DNA of 5,072 nucleotides, from assembly GCA_016290715.1 (NCBI GenBank), contig JAEEUY010000059.1, forward strand, positions 1-5,072, in the 5' to 3' direction. This stretch comes from Bacteroidales bacterium (GTDB taxonomy: Bacteria > Bacteroidota > Bacteroidia > Bacteroidales > WCHB1-69). Under the pieces are notes generated by a model that was given only the letters and a program-made list of their open reading frames with translations, was not told the DNA's origin and made no database searches. Each line of letters begins with the position of its first letter. The stretch's first letter is position 1. A program made the position numbers and the translations under genes. This document shows, one piece after another, positions 1 through 5,072 of this stretch.

Positions 1-632
1 GATTCTTTTACAATCACAAAAGTAACGCCTGCAGGACCAACATTCTTTTGAGCGCCGCCATAAATCATAGTATATTTGGAAACATCAACAGGACGACTCA
101 TAATATCTGAAGACATATCTGCAATCAAAGGAACTTTGCAATCGAAATCTTCACGGATTTCAGTTCCATAAATAGTATTATTGGTGGTAATGTGGAAATA
201 GTCGGCATCTTCTGGAACCGTCCACCCTTTTGGAATATAATTGAAAGTAGTATCTGCAGAAGAAGCAACGCAAACAGCTTCTGCGCCAGTAATTCCCGCA
301 ATACCTTTGGCTTCTTTCAAGGCTTTCTTTGCCCAAACACCTGTTTCAAGATAAGCAGCTTTCTTTTCAAGGAAGTTCATAGGAACCATCAGGAATTGGG
401 TAGAAGCACCGCCACCGAGGAACAATACCTTATACCCATCAGGAATGTTCAATATTTCTTTCCATAATGCTTCCGTTTCATCCATTACTGCCTGCCACTC
501 TTTGGAACGGTGAGAAACTTCAATCACGGCCATGCCTGTACCGGCAAAATCTTTTAAAGATTCGATAGCTGCCTCAATGGCTTCCTTCGGAAGAACACAA
601 GGTCCTGCATTAAAATTATGTACTTTTTTCAT
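1..632 (-). CDS. serC: Phosphoserine aminotransferase, N-terminal part (cut by the left edge)
   Basis: Phosphoserine aminotransferase is a cytosolic PLP enzyme that converts 3-phosphohydroxypyruvate and glutamate to phosphoserine and 2-oxoglutarate, the second step of serine synthesis. The family also serves vitamin B6 synthesis in some bacteria. The reading frame opens at ATG (complement of 630-632) and stays open for 210 codons to the window edge, about 60% of the usual 355-365 residues. The start MKKVHNFNAGPCVLP is the family hallmark. Other family landmarks are SHRSKEW at 40-46 with the substrate-binding His41-Arg42 pair, the cofactor loop GGGASTQF at 73-80, Trp100 where the PLP-stacking Trp is expected, Asp172 for the pyridine nitrogen, and GGAQKNVGP at 192-200 with Lys196 as the Schiff-base lysine. 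No active-site residue is missing in the visible part. There is no Shine-Dalgarno motif; the leader is AT-rich. The gene diverges from the DUF349 operon. In Bacteroidota serA often follows serC, so serA may lie beyond the left edge (inference). Confidence 0.97.
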   Translation of the reverse strand, partial: MKKVHNFNAGPCVLPKEAIEAAIESLKDFAGTGMAVIEVSHRSKEWQAVMDETEALWKEILNIPDGYKVLFLGGGASTQFLMVPMNFLEKKAAYLETGVWAKKALKEAKGIAGITGAEAVCVASSADTTFNYIPKGWTVPEDADYFHITTNNTIYGTEIREDFDCKVPLIADMSSDIMSRPVDVSKYTMIYGGAQKNVGPAGVTFVIVKE

Positions 633-675
633 GTTAAATAATTTAAATTGTTATATATAAGATTAATAATTTTCC

Positions 676-697
676 GTACCAAACGCGGCAAAGGTAC
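676..697. repeat. Short inverted repeat over the serC promoter
   Basis: GTACC at 676-680 and GGTAC at 693-697 form a perfect 5-bp inverted repeat with a 12-base spacer. The right arm overlaps the serC -7 element and the left arm lies near the predicted transcription start. It could be a small operator, but five base pairs may also arise by chance. I have no factor to assign to it. Confidence 0.35.
689..696 (-). promoter_or_regulatory. Bacteroidota-type -7 element of the serC promoter
   Basis: Read on the minus strand this is TACCTTTG, a perfect match to the TAnnTTTG -7 consensus of the primary sigma factor of Bacteroidota. Transcription would start around 682-685, giving a leader of about 50 bases before the serC ATG. 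I do not see a convincing TTTG -33 element 19-21 bases upstream. The element lies inside an inverted repeat (676-697). Confidence 0.7.
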
Positions 698-774
698 AAG
701 TTTTTTCAATATCTTTTCCATATAAAGCAGAAAAATAAATTTTATAAAAAAAGTCTGTATTCCCTAAAAAAACG

Positions 775-782
775 TATGTTTG
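775..782 (+). promoter_or_regulatory. Bacteroidota-type -7 element of the DUF349-methyltransferase operon
   Basis: TATGTTTG matches the TAnnTTTG consensus. A weak -33 candidate, TCTG at 754-757, is spaced 17 bases away, slightly shorter than the usual 19-21. Transcription would start near 787-789 and give a leader of about 45 bases that is very T- and A-rich and carries no Shine-Dalgarno sequence, which is normal for this phylum. Confidence 0.6.
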
Positions 783-832
783 CGCTCATTTTTTTAACAA
801 CCTATTATTATTAATTTAAACTCTGTTTTTTT

Positions 833-2929
833 ATGGAAGAAAAAGAACTTCTCCGCACGGAAAATGATGAAAATCAAGATCTTAATGCGACCACTGAAGC
901 TTCATCAGAAGCTCAACCTAATGTGAGTGAAACAAACTCAGAAATGCAGGAAAAAGATGAAAAAGCTGAAAAAAGCACCGAAAATGAGGCAGTAGAACCC
1001 CATGAAGAAGAGAAGGTGAAGCCCACTGAAGAGAAGAGACAACCTGCTGAAGAAAAACCACAAACTGAAAGTGAAGAAAATTCTGTAGCCGAAATGATGG
1101 TTGAAATCGAATCCACCAACACCTCCCAAGAAGAGGAAGCGGAAACAGAAGCAACAGCCGAAGAAGAAACTGAATCGGAAGAAAAAATTGAAGCCGAATA
1201 CGCCAATCTTCCTATTGAAGATGCTGTTGAAGAATTGCACCGTATCGTAGCAGACCCCAATTACAATAAAATTAAAACTCGCGTAGGCATTTTACGGGTT
1301 AAGATTTTAAATCAATTAAAAGAAAACAGGAAAGCACAATTGGAAGCTTTCATCGCAGAAGGCGGCACAAAAGAAGATTTTACGCCAGAACCTACTGCCA
1401 TTGAAGAGAAATTCAACAATGCCCTCCATATCTTCAAAAATAACAAAACCAAATTTCTTGAAAATATTGAACAAGAAAAACAACACAATCTCGAAGCTAA
1501 AAATGGCATCATTGATGAATTGCGTAAACTTATAGATGACAAAGAAAATCATTCCAATCTCAAAGTTCTCAACGATAACTTTAAAGAACTTCAAGAAAAA
1601 TGGAAAAATATCGGACCGGTTCCCCAAAGCGAGTCCAATAATCTTTGGCAAAACTACCATTTTTATATCGAACAATTCTATGATATTCTTCGCCTCAATA
1701 AAGAGATGAAGTATTTGGATTTGAAAAAGAATTTGGAACAAAAAATAAAATTGTGCGAGGCAGCCGAATCATTGCTTTTACAAGACTCTATCAATCAGTC
1801 GTTTAATGAATTACAGGCGCTACATAACGAATGGAAAGAAATCGGACCTGTACCTGAAGATAAGAAAGAGGAACTTTGGGAACGTTTCAAAAATGCTTCC
1901 GACCAAATCAACCAACGCCGCCGCGAACATTACGAGCAAATTTTTGCCGAGCAGCAAAACAATTATAATGCAAAAGTGGTATTGTGCGAAAAAGCAGAAG
2001 AAGTGATTGCCCAACCTACTGAAAACGCAAAAGAATACAACGCTGTTAGCGACCAACTCACTGAACTGTTGAAAGTTTGGAAAACACTCGGCGCTGCTCC
2101 TGCCAAAGTAAACGAAGAAATCTGGAACCGCTTCAAAGGCTCTCTGGACAAATTCTTTGAAAAGAAAAAAGATTTCTTCCAGAAAATCAAAGAAGAACAA
2201 CAAAACAATTATAATCTGAAAGTTAACTTGGCCATTCAAGCCGAAGCGATTGCCAAACGCACCGATTGGCGTGCCGCTACCGACGATATTCTGAATCTCC
2301 AAAAAGAGTGGAAAAATATCGGGGCTACCGCCCGCAAACATTCCGAAGCCATCTGGAAACGCTTCCGTGGGGCTTGCGACACCTTCTTTGAAGCCAAAGC
2401 CAACTATTTCAACAATATCCAAGAAATTGAAGGCGAAAACTTACGCAAAAAAGAAGATCTTATACAACGTATTTTAAATCACCAGTTTGGCGATGACAAA
2501 AACGAAAACTTGGAGGCCATGAAAGCCTATCAGCGCGAATGGACAGAAATCGGTTATGTTCCCAAAAAAGATAAAGATCGCATATACACTGCTTATCGTC
2601 AGGCCGTTGACCAACGCTTCGCCGACCTCAAAATCAGCATGGAAGAAGTTCGCCGCGACAACTATCGCAACCGGATTGACAATATCCTGAACGACCCCAA
2701 CTCCGACAAACTCCTCGACAAAGAAAAACGCTTCTTGACCAATAAGTTATCTCAACTCAAAGAGGATATCGCCATCTGGGAAAACAATCTCGGTTTCTTC
2801 GCGAACTCTAAAAATGCAGACCTGCTGAAAGCAGAATTCTCAAAGAAAATTGAAGCCGCCAAAGCAGAAGTCAAAGATCTGGAATACAAAATCAAAATGA
2901 TGAAACAAACCAAAGACAAAGATGACTAA
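833..2929 (+). CDS. DUF349 repeat protein with acidic N-terminus and coiled-coil C-terminus
   Basis: This 698-residue protein carries five DUF349 repeats; the function of the family is unknown to me. Residues 1-125 are a low-complexity, strongly acidic tail rich in Glu, Thr and Ser, probably disordered. Residues 126-205 form a helical module leading into the array. The five repeats centre on Trp257, Trp334, Trp416, Trp493 and Trp570. Each has a W-K-x-I/L-G signature, usually followed by x-x-P, then a Leu/Ile-Trp-x-x-Phe motif about 14 residues on (repeat 5 has Ile-Tyr-x-x-Tyr). Residues 601-698 are charged and helical, with the WENNLGFF motif at 649-656 and a Lys-rich end. There is no signal peptide or membrane segment, so the protein should be cytosolic; it is probably an elongated helical binding or scaffold protein (inference). 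The start is ATG 833, with an in-frame stop at 812-814. The TAA stop shares its last base with the ATG of the methyltransferase gene, indicating coupled translation. Confidence 0.94.
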   Translation: MEEKELLRTENDENQDLNATTEASSEAQPNVSETNSEMQEKDEKAEKSTENEAVEPHEEEKVKPTEEKRQPAEEKPQTESEENSVAEMMVEIESTNTSQEEEAETEATAEEETESEEKIEAEYANLPIEDAVEELHRIVADPNYNKIKTRVGILRVKILNQLKENRKAQLEAFIAEGGTKEDFTPEPTAIEEKFNNALHIFKNNKTKFLENIEQEKQHNLEAKNGIIDELRKLIDDKENHSNLKVLNDNFKELQEKWKNIGPVPQSESNNLWQNYHFYIEQFYDILRLNKEMKYLDLKKNLEQKIKLCEAAESLLLQDSINQSFNELQALHNEWKEIGPVPEDKKEELWERFKNASDQINQRRREHYEQIFAEQQNNYNAKVVLCEKAEEVIAQPTENAKEYNAVSDQLTELLKVWKTLGAAPAKVNEEIWNRFKGSLDKFFEKKKDFFQKIKEEQQNNYNLKVNLAIQAEAIAKRTDWRAATDDILNLQKEWKNIGATARKHSEAIWKRFRGACDTFFEAKANYFNNIQEIEGENLRKKEDLIQRILNHQFGDDKNENLEAMKAYQREWTEIGYVPKKDKDRIYTAYRQAVDQRFADLKISMEEVRRDNYRNRIDNILNDPNSDKLLDKEKRFLTNKLSQLKEDIAIWENNLGFFANSKNADLLKAEFSKKIEAAKAEVKDLEYKIKMMKQTKDKDD
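1448..2608 (+). repeat. Five tandem DUF349 coding repeats, period 77-82 codons
   Basis: The conserved Trp codons lie at 1601, 1832, 2078, 2309 and 2540, giving intervals of 231, 246, 231 and 231 bases (77, 82, 77 and 77 codons). The longer interval comes from an insertion around residues 395-400. At DNA level the repeats are mostly diverged. A 15-base identity remains at 1955-1969 and 2201-2215, encoding QNNYN in repeats 3 and 4, and a WKNIG-coding identity occurs at repeats 1 and 4. Unit borders are approximate. Confidence 0.88.
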
Positions 2930-2931
2930 TG
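2927..2931 (+). promoter_or_regulatory. TAATG stop-start overlap (translational coupling site)
   Basis: The TAA stop of the DUF349 gene (2927-2929) and the ATG of the methyltransferase gene (2929-2931) share one base. No Shine-Dalgarno sequence precedes the ATG; the upstream bases are A-rich coding sequence. Ribosomes finishing the first gene therefore probably reinitiate on the second, tying the amounts of the two proteins together. Confidence 0.75.
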
Positions 2932-4101
2932 AACGAGTCTGACATCATTCGCCGTTATATTAAAACAGATGTTTATTCTTTGGCGGCGAAAGAGAAATGG
3001 TTTGAAAAATATGACAAACAGTGGCTGATTCAACAGATTCAGTCGCGACAAAAAGCGGAATTGAAGTTGCCATCATGGTATGGTAACTTCAATTTGTTAT
3101 TTCCTCCCCCCATCTCGGTAGAACAATCATCCTCGGAACTCACCGCCGACTACAAAGCCTCTCTACTAAAAGGGGACACGCTGATTGACATGACTGGCGG
3201 AATGGGCGTGGATTGCGCTGCCTTTGCCCGCCGGTTCCGGCACGTCTCGTTCATCGAACAACAGGAAAATCTTGCCTCCCTCGCCCGCCACAACTTCCGT
3301 GAATTGTCTATCCAAAATATTGACGTGATATCAGGAAATTCTGTTGACATCCTACCCGATTTTCCCCCTGTGGATGTGATTTTTATCGACCCTGCCCGCC
3401 GCAAAGATTCCCGCAAAGTGTTCCTTCTCGAAGATTGTCAACCAAACCTGCTTACCCTTTTCCCTCTTTTGGAGAACCACTGCCGACAACTGATGGTAAA
3501 ACTATCTCCCATGTTCGACATCTCTCTTTTAATCAACACCTTGCATAAAATCACCGATATTCATGTGGTTGCCGTCCACAACGAAATCAAAGAACTTTTA
3601 GCCATTTTTGATTTTCAGAACTCACAACCCCTCAAAATACACTGTGTCAACATCTCAAAAAACAATGTTCAAAAAGAGACATTCGACTATACCCAACGCG
3701 ACGCAACGGCAGCACTGACCGAAAAGGTGGAAGCTTATTTGTATGAGCCCCACCCCACCCTCTTGAAAAGTGGGATGATGAATGCGGCAGCGGCTTCTTT
3801 AAGGCTGCTCAAATTACATGTTAACAGTCATTTATACACCTCAGAAAAACTGTTTCCACAATTTTTTGGACGTATTTTCCAAGTGGAAGATGTGTTTACC
3901 CTGAACAAGCAAAGCGTCCGTGATAACCTGCACGATCTGACCTCCGCCAACATCACCATCCGCAATTTTCCCATGGCGGAAACCGAACTGCGCAAACGAT
4001 TGAAATTAGCCGATGGTGGCGAAACCACACTTTTTGCCACCACTTTGAACAACAACAAACACGTGCTGATTAAAACAAAAAAAGTAGTCCGTCAGATATA
4101 A
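2929..4101 (+). CDS. SAM-dependent methyltransferase with THUMP-like C-terminus (PG_1098-like)
   Basis: This 390-residue protein is a class I (Rossmann-fold) methyltransferase that would transfer a methyl group from SAM, probably to RNA; the substrate is unknown. Residues 1-80 are a helical N-terminal region. The SAM-binding motif I is LIDMTGGMGVD at 85-95, the acidic residue after strand 2 is Glu110, and the motif IV region is DVIFIDPARR at 149-158, followed by KLSPMFD at 191-197. The IDPARR signature and the C-terminal part (about 272-385, with YEPHPTLLKSG at 272-282 and the ending AETELRKRLKLADGG) recall the Bacteroidota family typified by Porphyromonas gingivalis PG_1098, which has a ferredoxin-like and a THUMP-like domain. 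THUMP domains bind RNA in other modification enzymes, which is the basis for proposing an RNA target. The start is ATG 2929: the next in-frame Met is residue 88, inside motif I, so no later Met start is plausible. The gene overlaps the DUF349 gene by one base. No clear terminator follows. Confidence 0.9.
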   Translation: MNESDIIRRYIKTDVYSLAAKEKWFEKYDKQWLIQQIQSRQKAELKLPSWYGNFNLLFPPPISVEQSSSELTADYKASLLKGDTLIDMTGGMGVDCAAFARRFRHVSFIEQQENLASLARHNFRELSIQNIDVISGNSVDILPDFPPVDVIFIDPARRKDSRKVFLLEDCQPNLLTLFPLLENHCRQLMVKLSPMFDISLLINTLHKITDIHVVAVHNEIKELLAIFDFQNSQPLKIHCVNISKNNVQKETFDYTQRDATAALTEKVEAYLYEPHPTLLKSGMMNAAAASLRLLKLHVNSHLYTSEKLFPQFFGRIFQVEDVFTLNKQSVRDNLHDLTSANITIRNFPMAETELRKRLKLADGGETTLFATTLNNNKHVLIKTKKVVRQI

Positions 4102-4171
4102 TCAGATGGATGCGCTCATTCATATTTTTGAGAAGTTTGTCGGGATAAAATTATCATTTCAAATTATTTTG

Positions 4172-4179
4172 TACCTTTG
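4172..4179 (+). promoter_or_regulatory. Bacteroidota-type -7 element of the Cys/Met PLP enzyme gene
   Basis: TACCTTTG is a perfect TAnnTTTG match and sits in the 13-base sequence TTGTACCTTTGCC (4169-4181) that also occurs at the serC promoter on the other strand. No good -33 element is visible at 19-21 bases upstream. Transcription would start near 4185, leaving a leader of about 87 bases to the ATG at 4272. That leader is strongly A-rich with no evident hairpin, Shine-Dalgarno motif or riboswitch fold that I can recognise. The rest of the 170-base gap (4102-4171) shows only a weak CTCA/TGAG hairpin. Confidence 0.68.
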
Positions 4180-4271
4180 CCCATTCTTTCAAAAGAGAAA
4201 AAATCAAAAGAAAATAATCTTAACTGATTTTACATAAAACATCTAATATCAAATAAATAAAAAAATTACAC

Positions 4272-5072
4272 ATGGAAAAATTTGATCCTGCAACCAACAT
4301 TGAAAAGTTGGACAAAAAAGATGCCTACCGTGGTGTCAATCCTGCTATTTGCGATAGCGCAACTTTTATGTTTGAACATGCCAAAACCATGACCGACACT
4401 TTTCATGGTGAAACGGAAGGCTATTTCTTGTATTCCAGACATTGGAATCCCAGCTCTCTCTCCTTGGCACAATCTTTAGCCGCCATGGAAGGCACCGAGT
4501 TGGCATGGCCTACCGGCTCCGGTATGGCAGCAATTACCGTAGCATTGTTGCATGAAGTGAAATCAGGCGACCATATCGTATCCAGCATGACAACCTACGG
4601 CGGCACTTTCGCTTTCTTAAACAACTACCTGAAAAAATTCAACATCGATGTTACTTTCGTGAACATGCAAGATTTGGATGCCGTAAAGAAAGCCATCAGA
4701 CCCAATACCAAAGTGCTTTATACGGAAACCATGAATAACCCATTGCTCCGTATCGCCAATATTCCAGAACTTTCAAAAATTGCCCATGCTGCTGGCGCTA
4801 AATTATTGGTTGACAACACCTTCACTCCTATGATTTTCTCTCCTTACCGTTTAGGCGCAGATGTTGTCATTTATAGTATGACCAAATATGTGAACGGAAT
4901 GAATGATTGTGTGGCCGGCGCTATCTGTGGCACCGCCGACTATATCAACTCATTAATCGATGTGAACAACGGTACGGCCATGTTGCTCGGTCCCGTTTTG
5001 GATACCTTCCGTTCCACCAGCATCCAAAAGAATTTGCACACTTTGCATATTCGCATGAAAAAACATAGCGAA
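4272..5072 (+). CDS. Cys/Met-metabolism PLP-dependent enzyme, N-terminal part (cut by the right edge)
   Basis: This is a cytosolic PLP enzyme of the cystathionine gamma-synthase / gamma-lyase / methionine gamma-lyase / O-acetylhomoserine sulfhydrylase superfamily. It would act on a sulfur amino acid or an activated homoserine; the exact reaction cannot be fixed from this part. The 267 visible codons are roughly two thirds of the usual 390-430. Landmarks in order: YSRHWNPSS at 54-62 (Tyr54 and Arg56, which bind the PLP phosphate of the neighbouring subunit), SGMAAI at 83-88 (phosphate loop), Tyr109 (ring-stacking Tyr), ETMNNP at 152-157, DNTF at 181-184 (Asp181 for the pyridine nitrogen) and YSMTKY at 201-206 with Lys205 as the Schiff-base lysine. 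Odd points: the usual E-S/T-P-x-N-P is ETMNNP, and the usual G-H-x-D after the lysine is GMND (209-212). The position of the methionine gamma-lyase Cys is Gly111. The start is ATG 4272, with an in-frame stop at 4254-4256 and no Shine-Dalgarno sequence. It has its own promoter, so it is probably not part of the preceding operon. Confidence 0.93.
   Translation, partial: MEKFDPATNIEKLDKKDAYRGVNPAICDSATFMFEHAKTMTDTFHGETEGYFLYSRHWNPSSLSLAQSLAAMEGTELAWPTGSGMAAITVALLHEVKSGDHIVSSMTTYGGTFAFLNNYLKKFNIDVTFVNMQDLDAVKKAIRPNTKVLYTETMNNPLLRIANIPELSKIAHAAGAKLLVDNTFTPMIFSPYRLGADVVIYSMTKYVNGMNDCVAGAICGTADYINSLIDVNNGTAMLLGPVLDTFRSTSIQKNLHTLHIRMKKHSE

Noticed and set aside
192..467. 91-codon open frame on the plus strand
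   Set aside because: It lies fully inside serC on the opposite strand, whose frame carries all the family motifs; the product is unlike any family I recognise.
913..2422. Several long open frames on the minus strand opposite the DUF349 gene (up to 200 codons)
   Set aside because: They are shadows: the Glu/Lys-rich sense strand is full of GAA and AAA codons, whose complements TTC and TTT rarely make stops. The products are Phe/Ser-rich with no recognisable domain, and the sense frame has clear homology.
781..4120. Identical 10-mer TGCGCTCATT at 781-790 and 4111-4120
   Set aside because: One copy overlaps the -7 element and start region of the DUF349 operon, the other lies just after the methyltransferase stop, well upstream of the next -7 element. 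The positions are not equivalent and a 10-base match can occur by chance.
4102..4171. Possible terminator after the methyltransferase gene
   Set aside because: The only hairpin I find is CTCA/TGAG with a loop of about 10 bases and no following U-run, too weak for an intrinsic terminator.
4185..4271. Possible SAM or other riboswitch in the leader of the PLP enzyme gene
   Set aside because: Expected for some sulfur amino-acid genes, but the leader is almost all A and T with no stems or conserved core that I can recognise.
4266..4472. 68-codon minus-strand open frame at the start of the PLP enzyme gene
   Set aside because: It is antisense to well-conserved codons of the PLP enzyme and has no recognisable features.

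Overview
The window looks like an ordinary chromosomal stretch from a member of the Bacteroidota, most likely order Bacteroidales. Three things support this: promoter -7 elements of the TAnnTTTG type in front of three transcription units, AT-rich leaders without Shine-Dalgarno sequences, and protein families typical of that phylum (a DUF349 repeat protein and a methyltransferase with a THUMP-like tail). I see no mobile element, CRISPR array, tRNA or rRNA.

Layout: (1) positions 1-632, minus strand, hold the N-terminal 210 codons of phosphoserine aminotransferase (serC), cut by the left edge. (2) Positions 633-832 are a divergent intergenic region with a clear -7 element for serC and another for the rightward genes. 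(3) Positions 833-2929 encode a 698-residue protein with an acidic N-terminal tail, five tandem DUF349 repeats and a coiled-coil end. (4) Positions 2929-4101 encode a 390-residue SAM-dependent methyltransferase whose start codon overlaps the preceding stop codon (TAATG), so the two genes are probably one translationally coupled operon. (5) Positions 4102-4271 are an intergenic region with a -7 element and an A-rich leader. (6) From 4272 to the right edge lie the first 267 codons of a Cys/Met-metabolism PLP enzyme (cystathionine gamma-synthase / methionine gamma-lyase fold).

Two flanking genes belong to amino-acid metabolism: SerC makes phosphoserine, the precursor of serine and, through it, of cysteine. 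The PLP enzyme belongs to the superfamily that handles cysteine, homocysteine and methionine. Their promoters share an identical 13-base core. The central pair is the least understood part: a DUF349 repeat protein of unknown function coupled to a methyltransferase of unknown target. I see no clear evidence of an entirely new system. The best candidates for follow-up are this coupled pair and the departures from family consensus in the active site of the PLP enzyme.
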